Origin: Natronospirales bacterium
Lineage (GTDB): Bacteria; Pseudomonadota; Gammaproteobacteria; Natronospirales; JAIVGZ01
NCBI GenBank assembly: GCA_020201335.1
Contig: JAIVGZ010000039.1
Location: 1-50,929 of the forward strand
Length of the DNA: 50,929 bases
Direction of reading: 5' to 3'
Positions 1 through 9,463 of this stretch are shown one piece after another. The notes below the pieces were generated by a model. It did no database searches. It worked only from the letters and a program-made list of their open reading frames with translations, and was not told the origin of the DNA. Every line of letters starts with the position of its first letter. Positions within the stretch are counted from its first letter, which is position 1. The position numbers and the translations under genes are program-made.

Positions 1-1344
1 GCCCCGGCGCACCGCGTCGACCAAATCTTCGAGGTCCTGGTAAATCAGCCGGTCGGCGCCGATGATGCCGGCGACCTCATCCTCGCTGCGCCCGGCGGCG
101 ATCAGTTCGGACGCTGCCGGCATGTCGATACCGTAAACATTCGGGTATCGAACCGGCGGCGCGGCGGAAGCAAAATAGACTTTTTCTGCGCCGGCTTCGC
201 GCGCCATCTGGATGATCTGCTGGGAGGTCGTCCCGCGCACGATTGAGTCATCGACCAGCAGCACGTTCTTGCCGTGGAATTCCAGGTCGATCGCGTTGAG
301 CTTCTGGCGAACGGACTTCTGCCGCATCGTCTGCCCGGGCATGATGAAGGTACGGCCGATGTAACGGTTCTTCACGAACCCTTCGCGGTATTTGACGTCG
401 AGCAGGTTTGCGAGCTGCAACGCGCTCGTGCGGCTGGTGTCGGGGATCGGGATCACGACGTCGATATCGTGGTCCGGCCACTCGCGCATGATTTTCTCGG
501 CGAGTTTCTCACCCATGCGCAGCCGCGCCTTGTAGACCGATACACGGTCGATGATCGAGTCAGGGCGCGCGAAATAAACGTACTCGAAGATGCACGGGGT
601 GGACGCCGGCGCCTCTGCGCATTGGCGCGAGTGGAGCTTGCCGGCGAGGTCGATGAAAATGCCCTCGCCCGGTGCGACATCGCGGACCAGCGTGAACCCG
701 GCGGCGTCGAGGGCGACGCTCTCGGAAGCGACCATGTACTCGTTGCCTTCTGCGGTCTCGCGGACGCCGAACACGATTGGGCGGATGCCGTGCGGGTCGC
801 GGAACGCAACGATACCGTGTCCGGCAATCAGCATGATCACCGCGTAACCGCCGCGGCAGCGTCTGTGCAGCGCGGCGATCGCGTCGAATATCTCGTCGCC
901 ACCGATTTTCGCGCGGCCGCTGCGTGCGAGCTCGTGCGCGAATACGTTGAGGATGACCTCGGAATCGGACTCGGTGTTCAGGTGGCGCAAATCATCGCGG
1001 AACAGCGCTTCTTTGAGTTCGCGGGTGTTGGTCAGGTTGCCGTTGTGCGACAGCGCGATGCCGAACGGTGAGTTGACGTAGAGCGGCTGTGACTCGCTGG
1101 AATCCGAACTGCCTGCCGTCGGGTAGCGGACATGGCCGATGCCGGCGTTGCCGACCAGGCGCAACATGTCCTCTCGCTGGAACACATCGCGCACGAGACC
1201 GTTGTCCTTCCGCAGGTGCAGCCGGCCGCCATCGAAGGTGATGATTCCGGCGGCGTCCTGCCCACGATGCTGCAGCACGGTCAGCGCGTCATAGATCGCC
1301 TGGTTCACAGGACCCTGGGCGACGATTCCGACGATTCCGCACAT
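1..1344 (-). CDS. purF: Amidophosphoribosyltransferase PurF (partial, C-terminus outside window)
   Basis: Catalyses the first committed step of purine synthesis: PRPP plus glutamine to 5-phosphoribosylamine, in the cytoplasm. The protein begins M-C-G-I-V-G, exposing the Cys2 nucleophile of the class II glutamine amidotransferase domain. The later PRPP-binding signature VDDSIVRGT is near residue 360. The window shows 448 codons and the usual length is about 505, so roughly the last 60 residues lie beyond position 1. The ATG follows a clear GGAGG six bases upstream and lies 9 bp after cvpA, the usual gammaproteobacterial cvpA-purF order. No frame break is seen in the visible part. Confidence 0.97.
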   Translation of the reverse strand, partial: MCGIVGIVAQGPVNQAIYDALTVLQHRGQDAAGIITFDGGRLHLRKDNGLVRDVFQREDMLRLVGNAGIGHVRYPTAGSSDSSESQPLYVNSPFGIALSHNGNLTNTRELKEALFRDDLRHLNTESDSEVILNVFAHELARSGRAKIGGDEIFDAIAALHRRCRGGYAVIMLIAGHGIVAFRDPHGIRPIVFGVRETAEGNEYMVASESVALDAAGFTLVRDVAPGEGIFIDLAGKLHSRQCAEAPASTPCIFEYVYFARPDSIIDRVSVYKARLRMGEKLAEKIMREWPDHDIDVVIPIPDTSRTSALQLANLLDVKYREGFVKNRYIGRTFIMPGQTMRQKSVRQKLNAIDLEFHGKNVLLVDDSIVRGTTSQQIIQMAREAGAEKVYFASAAPPVRYPNVYGIDMPAASELIAAGRSEDEVAGIIGADRLIYQDLEDLVDAVRRG

Positions 1345-1353
1345 TACAGCCTC

Positions 1354-1842
1354 CTACACCGTTGCGCCGATGTCCTGCGGCAGAAATCCGTGCATCCATG
1401 CGGCGAGCGGCTTCAGCACGCCGATCAATTGCGACTGGTGCCACCAGCCCTCGGACTCCAACCCGGCAAGCATGCCGAGCACCATCATCGCGGCGACCAA
1501 CGCGACACCGCGCGCAAATCCGAACAGCATCCCGATTACGCGGTCCGTGCCGGCCAACCCAGTGCTCTTGACCAACGCACCGACCAGGTGGTTCACCAGC
1601 GCGCCGGCGAGCAGCGCGCCGACAAAAATCGCAATGAACGCCGCGACCGAACGGACCACTTCCGACTCGGACACGAAGCCCAGGTGCGCCGCCACCGTAC
1701 CTGCAAAACTCAACGCAAGCCAGAATGCCAATACCCAAGCCGCCAGCGACAGCACTTCCCGGAAGAAGCCGCGCAGCAGGCTGATCAGCGTCGATACGGC
1801 GACGACCGCTAGTATCAGTACATCGACCCAGACCATCCGCAC
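1354..1842 (-). CDS. cvpA: CvpA family inner-membrane protein
   Basis: A 162-residue membrane protein of the CvpA family, named for its role in colicin V production and linked in other bacteria to envelope and bile-salt tolerance. It starts MRMVWVDVLI; a second ATG two codons in is equally usable. Hydrophobic segments at roughly residues 5-25, 28-50, 65-88 and 103-125 fit the four-helix family topology. It sits between dedD and purF as in Pseudomonas and E. coli and is probably cotranscribed with purF. A candidate -10 box lies just upstream of it. Confidence 0.93.
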   Translation of the reverse strand: MRMVWVDVLILAVVAVSTLISLLRGFFREVLSLAAWVLAFWLALSFAGTVAAHLGFVSESEVVRSVAAFIAIFVGALLAGALVNHLVGALVKSTGLAGTDRVIGMLFGFARGVALVAAMMVLGMLAGLESEGWWHQSQLIGVLKPLAAWMHGFLPQDIGATV

Positions 1843-1870
1843 CTGCCCCCGGCGCCGCTTGGCGCGCTAC

Positions 1871-1876
1871 ATTATA
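1871..1876 (-). promoter_or_regulatory. Candidate -10 box upstream of cvpA-purF
   Basis: On the minus strand a perfect TATAAT lies in the 40-bp gap between the dedD stop and the cvpA start, rare in such GC-rich sequence. I see no good -35 hexamer 16-18 bp upstream, so this is at best an extended or activator-dependent internal promoter. Confidence 0.35.
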
Positions 1877-1882
1877 AAGCGG

Positions 1883-2350
1883 CTACGGGTGTGGTACGAC
1901 CACCGGGCGTTCGCCGGTCGCTCGCTCGACCCGCGCCGCCAGCGCCACCGCACCCTCACGGTCCGCAGTCGGGCCGATGCGTACCCGATACATTGCACCG
2001 CTCGACACATCCACTCTTTGCACAAACACATCAAAGCCACGCGCCCTGAGCCGTTCGGCGAGCGCCTCGGCGTTGTCGGAAGCAGAAAAGCTGCCCAGCT
2101 GCACCGCCCAGCGGGCGCTATCGGGGACCGCAGCCGGCTCGGCACGCGCCGTCTCCGTACGGGCCGCGGGGACTGGCGTCGGAATCCTCGTTTCGGATAC
2201 GCGCGCCTCTGGAAGAGGCAGCGGGATTCCCTCGGACTGCGGCGGCGTCACACGGTTGACCGGTCCGTCAAGCACCATCGGCACGAAGATAACCGCGAGT
2301 CCGACCAGGACCGCGGTGCCGACGAGACGTTGTTTGAGCAGGGGATCCAC
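1883..2350 (-). CDS. dedD: DedD-like SPOR-domain protein
   Basis: A 155-residue bitopic inner-membrane protein. It has a short cytoplasmic N-terminus, a membrane span at about residues 9-27, a Pro/Arg/Glu-rich linker, and a C-terminal SPOR domain from about residue 80 beginning RWAVQLGSF. SPOR domains bind denuded septal peptidoglycan, and DedD acts late in cell constriction. The start is GTG. The gene lies 14 bp downstream of folC in the conserved folC-dedD-cvpA-purF run. It is shorter than E. coli DedD (about 220 residues) because the linker is short. Confidence 0.9.
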   Translation of the reverse strand: MDPLLKQRLVGTAVLVGLAVIFVPMVLDGPVNRVTPPQSEGIPLPLPEARVSETRIPTPVPAARTETARAEPAAVPDSARWAVQLGSFSASDNAEALAERLRARGFDVFVQRVDVSSGAMYRVRIGPTADREGAVALAARVERATGERPVVVPHP

Positions 2351-2364
2351 GCGCCGATTGTAAC

Positions 2365-3618
2365 TTAGACCGGCCGCATCGCCGCGGCCACCGTCAGGAA
2401 CGAGCCGAATACCACGATGCGGTCGTCGGGTGCCGCCAGCGCGCGTGCGCGTGCGAGCGCAGTTGGTACATCTATACAGGCCTCAATTGACCCGTGCAGG
2501 CCGGCACGGCCGGCGCGCGCGGCAAGTTCAGCGCCAGTTGCTGCGCGCGGGCCTTCAAGCCCGGCGAGCAGCCAGTGGTCGACTTCCGCATCGAGGGCCG
2601 CGAGCGTCGCTTCGACTTGCTTGTCCGCGAACATCGCGCACACCGCGAGCCGTCGGCCCGATACCGGTTCCGCAGCGAGCTGGCGCGCCAGCATCCGTGC
2701 GCCATCCGGATTGTGTGCGACATCGAGCACGATGCGCGGCGTGTCGGAAAGGCGCTCGAAACGGCCCCGCAGACGCGCCGATACCAAGCCGCGGGCGACT
2801 GCATCACGGTCGGGCGGGAACAAATCCGGCACCGCGTCGAGCGCGGCGAGCGCGGTCGCCGCATTACCGTATTGCATAAACCCGGGGAGGTTCGGCTGCG
2901 GCAGGTCGGTGTATTCCGTGTTAAGGCCGCGGAAGTCCCACGACCCATCGCCGTGTACCGTATGCCCGTAATGCCGGCCTGTCAGCACCAGGTGCGCGCC
3001 GATTCGCTCCACATGATCGAGTAGGCTCCGAGGTGGGTTCGGGTCGCCGCAGACTGCCGGCCGGCCGCTGCGGAAGATACCCGCCTTCTCGTAGCCGATT
3101 GCCTCTCGGTCGTCACCCAGCCACTCCGTGTGGTCGATCCCTACCGACACCACAACCGCGGCGTCGGCGTCGAGTGTGTTGGTGGCGTCGAGGCGCCCGC
3201 CCATACCGACCTCGAGCACAACCACGGTGCACCCGCTTTCACGGAAATGGTGTAGCGCGGCGAGCGCGCCGAACTCGAAATAAGTCAGGCTTTCGTCGCC
3301 GCGCGCACGGTCGACGGCTTCGAATGCCTCGCACAGTTCAGCGTCGCCGGCATCCACGCCGTCGACCACGATGCGCTCGTTGTATTCAATCAAATGCGGA
3401 GAAGTGAAAGTGCCGACGCGGTGCCCGGCCGCGCGCAGCAGTGCGGTCAACCATGCTGCGCACGAGCCCTTGCCGTTCGTACCGCCGACTGTGATTACGC
3501 GGTACGGCGGTTGCGCCAAACCCAGCGCGTCGCGTACCACTGCGACGCGTTCAAGACCTAGGTCGATAGCTTGCGGGTGCAGGCGCTCCTGCCACGCGAG
3601 CCATTCTGTGAGTGTCAC
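2365..3618 (-). CDS. folC: Bifunctional folylpolyglutamate/dihydrofolate synthase
   Basis: Adds glutamate to dihydropteroate and to tetrahydrofolate (folate pathway, cytoplasm). The 417-residue product is normal family length (E. coli 422). The P-loop VGGTNGKGS is near residue 45, followed by the FTSPHL motif, and the C-terminal Mur-ligase-like domain contains [10 protein letters not shown]. The start is GTG and overlaps the accD stop in a GTGA quartet, which indicates translational coupling to accD. Confidence 0.96.
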   Translation of the reverse strand: MTLTEWLAWQERLHPQAIDLGLERVAVVRDALGLAQPPYRVITVGGTNGKGSCAAWLTALLRAAGHRVGTFTSPHLIEYNERIVVDGVDAGDAELCEAFEAVDRARGDESLTYFEFGALAALHHFRESGCTVVVLEVGMGGRLDATNTLDADAAVVVSVGIDHTEWLGDDREAIGYEKAGIFRSGRPAVCGDPNPPRSLLDHVERIGAHLVLTGRHYGHTVHGDGSWDFRGLNTEYTDLPQPNLPGFMQYGNAATALAALDAVPDLFPPDRDAVARGLVSARLRGRFERLSDTPRIVLDVAHNPDGARMLARQLAAEPVSGRRLAVCAMFADKQVEATLAALDAEVDHWLLAGLEGPRAATGAELAARAGRAGLHGSIEACIDVPTALARARALAAPDDRIVVFGSFLTVAAAMRPV

Positions 3619-4484
3619 GCCGCCGGCGCGGGCTGGTTCGCAAGCATCGCCAGCAGGCCCGCGACGGTATCACGGAGGTCGCGACGGTCGACGATCATAT
3701 CGACTGCGCCGTGCTCAAGCAGGAACTCGGCGCGCTGGAACCCTTCCGGCAGCGTCTGCCGGACGGTCTGCTCAATCACGCGCGGTCCGGCGAAACCGAT
3801 CAATGCCTTCGGCTCGGCGATGATCACATCGCCTAACATCGCGAACGACGCGGACACACCGCCCATCGTCGGGTCGGTCAGCACAGAGATGAATGGGATG
3901 CCCTCGTCTGACATGCGCTTCAGTGCTGCGCTCGTTTTCGCCATCTGCATCAACGAGAACAATGCTTCCTGCATACGCGCGCCACCGCTCGCTGAGAAAC
4001 AAACGAGCGGGATACGCCGCTCAAGGCATACGCGGGCGCCGCGCACGAATCGCTCACCGACCACCGCGCCCATCGAGCCGCCCATGAATTCGAATTCGAA
4101 TGCAGCTGCGACGAGCGGGCTGCCTTTCAGCCGTCCCTCATACACGATCAGCGCGTCAGACTCGCCGGTTGCTTTCTGCGCCTGCACCAGGCGGTCACGG
4201 TACTTCTTCGAGTCTTTGAACTTCAGCGTGTCTACCGGCTGGATGTCGCCGGCGATTTCGGAACCGGAATCCGGGTCGAGGAACTGGTCGAGCCTCGCGC
4301 GTGCACGGATCCTCATGTGGTGGCTGCATTTCGGGCACACATCAAGGTTCCTCTCAAGTTCGGCCCGGTACAGCATAGCGTTGCAAACCGGGCATTTGAG
4401 CCACAGGCCCTCGGGGACCTGCTGCTTCTTGCCGCTGCCGTCCGTCTGGATGCGCGACGGGATAAGTTTCTGAAACCAGTTCAT
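3615..4484 (-). CDS. accD: Acetyl-CoA carboxylase carboxyltransferase subunit beta
   Basis: The beta subunit of the carboxyltransferase that makes malonyl-CoA for fatty acid synthesis, working with AccA. The product has 289 residues. An N-terminal zinc ribbon is visible with cysteines 31, 34, 50 and 53, followed by a crotonase-fold domain with the glycine-rich ASGGARMQE stretch and [12 protein letters not shown]. It overlaps truA upstream by ATGA and folC downstream by GTGA. In Pseudomonas trpF lies between truA and accD; here it is absent. Confidence 0.97.
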   Translation of the reverse strand: MNWFQKLIPSRIQTDGSGKKQQVPEGLWLKCPVCNAMLYRAELERNLDVCPKCSHHMRIRARARLDQFLDPDSGSEIAGDIQPVDTLKFKDSKKYRDRLVQAQKATGESDALIVYEGRLKGSPLVAAAFEFEFMGGSMGAVVGERFVRGARVCLERRIPLVCFSASGGARMQEALFSLMQMAKTSAALKRMSDEGIPFISVLTDPTMGGVSASFAMLGDVIIAEPKALIGFAGPRVIEQTVRQTLPEGFQRAEFLLEHGAVDMIVDRRDLRDTVAGLLAMLANQPAPAA

Positions 4485-5248
4485 GTGCGGGTGGATGGTA
4501 AGCCGTAGTGGGTCGGGTACTCAACCGCCACGAGACACAGGCCCGCCGGAGAGGCAGTAGCAGCGGCCTTGCTGCGGTCGCGGCTCTCCAATACCTGCCG
4601 CAACCAGGCAGCGTCACGCTCACCATATCCGATCAGCATGAGCGAGCCGACGAGGTTGCGCACCATGTGGTGCAGGAACGCGTTCGCGTTCAAGTCGAAT
4701 ACGACCCTGTCGCCGACTCGACCGACTTCGAGCCGATGCATTGTCCGCACCGGCGTTTTTGCCTGGCAAGCCTGCGCGCGGAACGCGGAGAAGTCATGCT
4801 CACCGAGCAACGCTTGCGCTGCGTCGTGCATGCGCGGTACATCCAGTGGTCGGTGCTGCCAAGCGACACGGTCGTGGTCGATGCCCGGGCGGGTTGCGCG
4901 GTTGAGGAGTTCGTAGCGGTAGCTGCGAGACAGTGCATCGAAGCGCGCGTGGAAGGCGTCGGGAACCTGTTGCGCCCAAATCGCGGCGACGGTCCGCGGC
5001 AGGTTCGCGTTCGCGCCCAATACCCACGCCCAAGTTGTGCGCGGCGCATCGCTGTCAAAGTGCACGACCTGCCCGGTTGCATGCACACCCGCGTCGGTGC
5101 GGCCGGCGCAGACGACCTGCACCGGGTGGTTGGCGACGCTACTCAGCGCGCGCTCGACCGCCTCCTGGACCGTCGACTGGTCGGGCTGTACCTGCCAGCC
5201 GGCGAAAGCCGCGCCGTTGTACTCAATGCCCATCGCGTATCGGCTCAC
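4481..5248 (-). CDS. truA: tRNA pseudouridine(38-40) synthase
   Basis: Converts uridines 38-40 of the tRNA anticodon stem-loop to pseudouridine. The 255-residue product carries the TruA catalytic motif GRTDAGVHA with catalytic Asp52. Length is slightly below E. coli TruA (270). The stop overlaps the accD start (ATGA). The preceding gene ends 6 bp upstream, inside the same train. Confidence 0.96.
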   Translation of the reverse strand: MSRYAMGIEYNGAAFAGWQVQPDQSTVQEAVERALSSVANHPVQVVCAGRTDAGVHATGQVVHFDSDAPRTTWAWVLGANANLPRTVAAIWAQQVPDAFHARFDALSRSYRYELLNRATRPGIDHDRVAWQHRPLDVPRMHDAAQALLGEHDFSAFRAQACQAKTPVRTMHRLEVGRVGDRVVFDLNANAFLHHMVRNLVGSLMLIGYGERDAAWLRQVLESRDRSKAAATASPAGLCLVAVEYPTHYGLPSTRT

Positions 5249-5254
5249 CGCTCG

Positions 5255-5800
5255 CTACTCATGTGGGAGCGGATCTGTGATTCGCGATTCAATAAAATTG
5301 ATCACCGCCGCCGCCCTTCCAGTCAGCCGCGCCAGCGGTCCACCAGTTGTCGGGGCGGGTGTGCGTGCAATCAACGCTTGGACTTCCGGGACGGCATCCA
5401 GCGTCAGCACGAGGCGTTGTGCGAAGTGTTCGCTCTTGATACCCATATGGCGCAATGGTGCTAGCACGCGCGCCAGGCCGTCAGCCAGTGCTGTTGCTGG
5501 CAAGCCGTGGAGCGCGACGCGCACCGCGACGACCGCGCAGACCAGCACCGCGCCGCGCGCGAGCGCCTCGATCCAGCGAATGTCTTCACCCGGGGAAAGG
5601 AATGCGTACACGAGCACGATAGCGGCCAGCAACCAGCGGAGCTGCCAGACGCTGCGCCAAATCGTGCCACGCAGCGCCGCAGAAGCCGACGCCGTCACGA
5701 CGGCTGCGACCGCCAACGCGGCGAAGAGCGCTGCTGCCGGAAGGAACGGAAGCAGCGCCATCGTCGCAATCAACGCAAGGATTCGGTGCTGGACACGCAC
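5255..5800 (-). CDS. CbiQ/EcfT-like small membrane protein
   Basis: A 181-residue protein with four to five hydrophobic segments in its first 110 residues and an amphipathic C-terminal half. The pattern, especially the stretch around residues 110-145 (LAPLRHMG...), resembles the transmembrane subunit of energy-coupling-factor transporters (CbiQ/EcfT). No ATPase or substrate-binding partner is nearby and the paired Arg coupling motifs are not evident, so the function is unknown. The start is GTG, 3 bp after the fimV stop. The last codons (SRITDPLPHE) are read from a REP element, so the native C-terminus has been replaced or extended. Confidence 0.6.
   Translation of the reverse strand: MRVQHRILALIATMALLPFLPAAALFAALAVAAVVTASASAALRGTIWRSVWQLRWLLAAIVLVYAFLSPGEDIRWIEALARGAVLVCAVVAVRVALHGLPATALADGLARVLAPLRHMGIKSEHFAQRLVLTLDAVPEVQALIARTPAPTTGGPLARLTGRAAAVINFIESRITDPLPHE
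5262..5290 (+). repeat. REP element, hairpin type B
   Basis: Head TGTGGGAGCG, then a stem-loop of type B (arm GGATC, loop TGT, arm GATTCGC with one mismatch against the usual GCGAATC), then the CGCGATT tail. It overlaps the 3' end of the EcfT-like gene in antisense and encodes that protein's last ten residues. Confidence 0.85.
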
Positions 5801-5803
5801 CGG

Positions 5804-8440
5804 TCAGGAAATCAGCGCAAGCAGTTCCTGAGCTTCGCGCTTCTGGGCATCATCGCCGTCGGCCATGACTTCATCCAACAACGTGCGTGCGCCGTCGGCG
5901 TCGCCCATGTCGATGTAGGCACGTGCAAGGTCGAGCCGCGAATCGGGGGAGGCCGGTGCGTCGCCGCCGCCGTCGCCCTCAGCTTCGGCATCCTCGCCAA
6001 GCAGGGAGTCGAAGTCGAGCGACAGGTCGTCGCCGTCATCAGCCGCCGGCTCCGGTGCAGGCGCGGGAGTGCCGGCGTCGCCTTCGTCCGCGAACTGAGA
6101 CTCGACGACGCCGCTGTCTGGCTCCGCCTCAAGATCCGCGAGCGCCGCATCCAGGTCGAGGTCCATCCCGCCGTCGTCACCGTCCGAATCGACCTTGAAC
6201 TGCGTCGATTCGCTGGCAGGCTCGTTCAGGTCGATGGCCTGGGTCTCGCCTGCATCAATTTCTGGCGCATCGGCTTCTGGCGCATCGGCTGCCGGTTCTG
6301 CATCTGCCCCGGTATCGGTTTCGTATTCGAAGTCGCCGAGGTCGAACTCGAGGTCGTTCCCGGCTGGCGCCGCTTCGGCTGCAGGCTCTGCGGGTGCGTC
6401 CGATTCCGGCTCGCCGAGGTCGAATTCGCTCTCGAACTCTCCGGTATCGAGGTCGACCTCACCCCCGCTGTTTTCGCCGCCGCCTTCCAGGTCGAGGTCG
6501 ACGCCCGAACGGGTGCCGGTCGACCCCATATCGGAGAACAGCTTCTCATCGGCACTCATCTGCCGACCGAGAATCGCGACATTCGCCCACTCGCCCGCGG
6601 CTTCCAGTTTCGGACGCCCTTCGCGCGCGTGCTGGATGAACTCGGTTGGCTTGCCCCATGCAAAGTAGATTTCGAGGAGCTTCATCAGGAAATCGACGCG
6701 GTCCGGGTGCTGTTTGTACGCACCCTCCATCAAATCCGCCGCCTGGTCGTAGAGGCCGTACGCGAGATGGAAATCGGCTTCGGACGCCGGGTCCCCTTCA
6801 TCCAGCTTCATCACCGCGCTGGCATTCATCGCGTCGTCTTCTTCGGCGACCGGCTCCTCCGCTACGGGTGCCGGGGCGCCAGCAGACGCTGCGGCAGCCC
6901 CACCGCCTACAACCGTTTCCGCGCCTTCGTCTGCATCTGCATCCGACCCACCGCCGAGGACGGTTGCATCGTCGTCGCTATCTGCGTCTTCTTCTGCTTC
7001 ATCCGCGTCGGATTCAAGCGCATCGGTCGCGTCGGCTGCCGCGCGACGGCGGCGTAGCGCTGCGATTGCAATCGCGATCGCGATCACAATCAGCACGCCG
7101 AGCGCGCCGCCGATAACAAGTGGCTTTGTCAGCAGGCCGAGGAGACCTGGGTCTTCGTCCACCGGCGCAGGGCCGACGCGGCGTCGGTCAGCCGGACGCT
7201 CGGTCGCAGGCGCTTCTTCTGCCGGCGTTACTTCGGCCGGAGCCTCTTCCGCTGGGGCCTCTTCTGCGGGCACGGCTGTCGCTGGCTCATCCGTCGTGGC
7301 CGGCGTCGTATCGACGGGCGGAACGACTTCGACGGGCTGCACCGGCTCCGGGCGCTGACCAGTCAGCGCCTCGAGTTCCGCGTCGCGGATCTCGAGCATG
7401 CGGCGGAGCTCCTGGGTTTCGGCCTCAAGCTCAGCGAGGCGCGTCGCAAGTGCGCTGCGCGCTGCGCGTTCATCAGAAAGCTCGCCCCGTGTCGCGGCCA
7501 GCTCGCGCTGGAGTTCGGGGTCGGCGCCTGCAGTGCCTGCGGGGTCGGTACCGATTTCGCTGCCGGTCGGCGCGGTCAGGCGCAGACGGCTATCGCCGGC
7601 AGCCGGGCCGGCGTCGCTGACGCGAGCAAAATCTACCGCCTGACCGGAGCGCCACGCCTCGTTCTGGCGGGCGGCTTCGCGGAATGCATCAGCGGATGAG
7701 CGTCGCGTGATTTCATCGCGCGACGGAACGCGGAGCACGTATCCCGTCTTCAGATTATTGATGTTGCCGTAGAACGCGTCCGGGTTCGCCTCGAACAGCG
7801 CAATCATCATCTGTGATGTGGTGATGTCGGCAGATGGCTTCGCACGCTCAGCAATCGACCACAGCGTGTCGTCGCGCTGGACTGGACCAAATTCGCTGGC
7901 GCCGGGCCGCATCCGGTCGTCGGGGATACGCCCGTGCATCGGGGTCGGCAGCGTACGCTGCGACCGCGTGGCCTGTGCTTGTGTGGTGGGCTGCGTGGAT
8001 TCACGCGCGGGCTGTGCGGCGCGCACGGGCTCGACGATTGCGGGCATCATGACCGGCGGATCGAGCAACACCGTGTACTCGCGCAACAATCGGCCGCGCG
8101 CCCACGATGCTTCAATGAGGAAATTCAGGAACGGTTCGCGGACTTCTTCACGCGTGGTGACCTTTATGTACGGTTGGCCACCGTCGGTCTCAACTGAAAA
8201 ACGAAGCTGGGTGAGGATGAACGGGCGGTCGATGCCGACACGCGAGAACGATTCGGGCGGCGCGAGCCGGACCTGCAACGCGTCCAACTCGCCCGCGCGG
8301 ACGTTGGTGAGTTCAATCCTTGCCTCGAGCGGTTGATTCAACGCCGAATCGACGCGGACCTCTCCGAGCCCCAAGGCAAGGCCTGCCGCCGGGTACAGCA
8401 AGCACGCCAGCAGCGGCAAAATTGCGAGTTTTCGCAGCAT
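5804..8440 (-). CDS. fimV: FimV-like type IV pilus assembly / polar hub protein
   Basis: A large inner-membrane protein that binds peptidoglycan and organises the pole and type IV pilus assembly. The 878-residue product has a signal peptide (LLACLLYPAAGLALG), the conserved FimV N-terminal region beginning LGEVRVDSALNQPLEA, and a LysM domain near residue 190 (DDTLWSIAERAK). A coiled coil follows at about residues 320-360, then a Pro/Ala/Glu linker, one membrane span near residue 450, a very acidic cytoplasmic half, and the FimV C-terminal TPR-like motif (LDLARAYIDMGD). The ATG at 8440 was chosen because GGAG lies six bases upstream; an in-frame ATG at 8473 lacks this. Position after asd and before truA matches Pseudomonas. 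Confidence 0.93.
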   Translation of the reverse strand: MLRKLAILPLLACLLYPAAGLALGLGEVRVDSALNQPLEARIELTNVRAGELDALQVRLAPPESFSRVGIDRPFILTQLRFSVETDGGQPYIKVTTREEVREPFLNFLIEASWARGRLLREYTVLLDPPVMMPAIVEPVRAAQPARESTQPTTQAQATRSQRTLPTPMHGRIPDDRMRPGASEFGPVQRDDTLWSIAERAKPSADITTSQMMIALFEANPDAFYGNINNLKTGYVLRVPSRDEITRRSSADAFREAARQNEAWRSGQAVDFARVSDAGPAAGDSRLRLTAPTGSEIGTDPAGTAGADPELQRELAATRGELSDERAARSALATRLAELEAETQELRRMLEIRDAELEALTGQRPEPVQPVEVVPPVDTTPATTDEPATAVPAEEAPAEEAPAEVTPAEEAPATERPADRRRVGPAPVDEDPGLLGLLTKPLVIGGALGVLIVIAIAIAIAALRRRRAAADATDALESDADEAEEDADSDDDATVLGGGSDADADEGAETVVGGGAAAASAGAPAPVAEEPVAEEDDAMNASAVMKLDEGDPASEADFHLAYGLYDQAADLMEGAYKQHPDRVDFLMKLLEIYFAWGKPTEFIQHAREGRPKLEAAGEWANVAILGRQMSADEKLFSDMGSTGTRSGVDLDLEGGGENSGGEVDLDTGEFESEFDLGEPESDAPAEPAAEAAPAGNDLEFDLGDFEYETDTGADAEPAADAPEADAPEIDAGETQAIDLNEPASESTQFKVDSDGDDGGMDLDLDAALADLEAEPDSGVVESQFADEGDAGTPAPAPEPAADDGDDLSLDFDSLLGEDAEAEGDGGGDAPASPDSRLDLARAYIDMGDADGARTLLDEVMADGDDAQKREAQELLALIS

Positions 8441-8470
8441 CTCGGACTCCGTGACCCCATCCCCGCTTAA

Positions 8471-8487
8471 CATTGTCCTTCACAATG
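8471..8487. promoter_or_regulatory. Inverted repeat in fimV leader
   Basis: CATTGT-CCTTC-ACAATG, a perfect 6-bp inverted repeat with a 5-bp spacer, between the candidate fimV promoter and its ribosome-binding site. It could be an operator just after the start of transcription or a weak RNA hairpin. There is no T-tract, so it is not an intrinsic terminator. Confidence 0.4.
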
Positions 8488-8495
8488 CTCGGCTA

Positions 8496-8524
8496 ACTAT
8501 AGCTTATAGATGGCTTTTCACCAA
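8496..8524 (-). promoter_or_regulatory. Candidate sigma-70 promoter for fimV
   Basis: On the minus strand TTGGTG (8519-8524) and TATAGT (8496-8501) are separated by 17 bp. The -35 box lies inside the last codons of asd. Predicted start of transcription is near 8489, leaving a leader of about 50 bases. Confidence 0.45.
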
Positions 8525-9404
8525 TGTTTCCGCAATCTGGACCGCATTGAGGGCGGCGCCCTTCCTCACGTTGTCCGCGACGACCCACATCAGCAGGCCA
8601 TTTTCGCGGCTTGGGTCATCCCGGAGGCGCCCGACGAAAACCCCGTCATTGCTGGCCGCGTGGCCGACCGGCGTCGGATATCCACCGGGTCCCCGGGCGT
8701 CGACGACCACGACCCCCGGGGCCAGGGCCAGCAACTCACGGGCCCGCTCGGCCCCCAGCGGACGCTCCGTCTGTACCGATACCACTTCCGAGTGGCCAAA
8801 GAACACCGGGATGCGGACCGCGGTCGCGGCGACCGGCAAATCGGGGAGGTCGAGGATCTTGCGCGTTTCGCGCGTAATCTTCATCTCCTCGCGGGTGAAG
8901 CCATTCTCCTCAAATGCGTCGATGTGCGGAATCGCGTTGAACGCAATCTGCACCGGAAACGCTTCAGGCTCGCCCGCACCCTGGCCGTTCAACAGGCTGG
9001 CGGTCTGGCCGGCCAGTTCGTTGACGGCCGCGCGGCCGGCGCCCGACACCGCCTGATAAGTTGCGACGCCGACATGGCGCAGACCTGCGGCATCGGCGAG
9101 CGGCTTCAGCGCGACGACCAGTTGGATTGTCGAGCAATTCGGGTTCGCGATGATGCGCTTCGCGCGCCATCCGGCGATTGCGCCTGGGTTCACCTCCGGC
9201 ACGACCAACGGCACTTCGTCGTCGTACCGCCACCTTGAGCTGTTGTCGATCACGATACTCGAGGCGCGAACCTGCCGAGTTTTCACTTGCGAGCAGAAAT
9301 ACTTCGCCGAGCGGCAGCGTCGATGTAGCAAGCGCCTCAATCATCGCTTCACCGACGAGGCCGGTGGCGCCGAGGATGGCTATGTTGTATGTGCGTTCGT
9401 TCAT
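8504..9404 (-). pseudogene. asd: Aspartate-semialdehyde dehydrogenase, disrupted by internal deletion and frameshift
   Basis: Asd makes L-aspartate-semialdehyde for lysine/diaminopimelate, threonine and methionine, and is normally essential. The 5' part (ATG at 9404, MNERTYNIAILGATGLVGE, ending ...SENSAGSRLE) is in one frame. From about 9257 the protein continues in another frame (IVIDNSSRWRYDDEVPLVV) with the catalytic Cys motif NPNCSTIQ and runs to a TAA at 8504. In family members roughly 40-45 residues separate these two segments; here they abut, so about 130 bp is missing and the frame changes. A single-base error cannot explain it. It is either a true deletion, with another asd elsewhere, or an assembly fault. 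Confidence 0.85.
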
Positions 9405-9425
9405 ATGTCTGTGCCGATTTTGCAA

Positions 9426-9451
9426 ATCGCGGCCAGAGGGCCGCTCCCACA
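9426..9451 (-). repeat. REP element, hairpin type A
   Basis: Reverse-strand copy: head TGTGGGAGCG, stem GCGGCC, loop CTCT, stem GGCCGC, tail CGAT. It lies in the 59-bp gap between the MFS gene and asd. Upstream in-frame extension of asd through this element would only give REP-encoded peptide, so the asd start at 9404 is preferred. Confidence 0.88.
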
Positions 9452-9463
9452 CTGGTGCATCGA

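Noticed and set aside
9405-9452. N-terminal extension of asd (reads MWERPSGRD)
   Set aside because: Also translated REP head and arm; the ATG at 9404 gives the normal Asd start.
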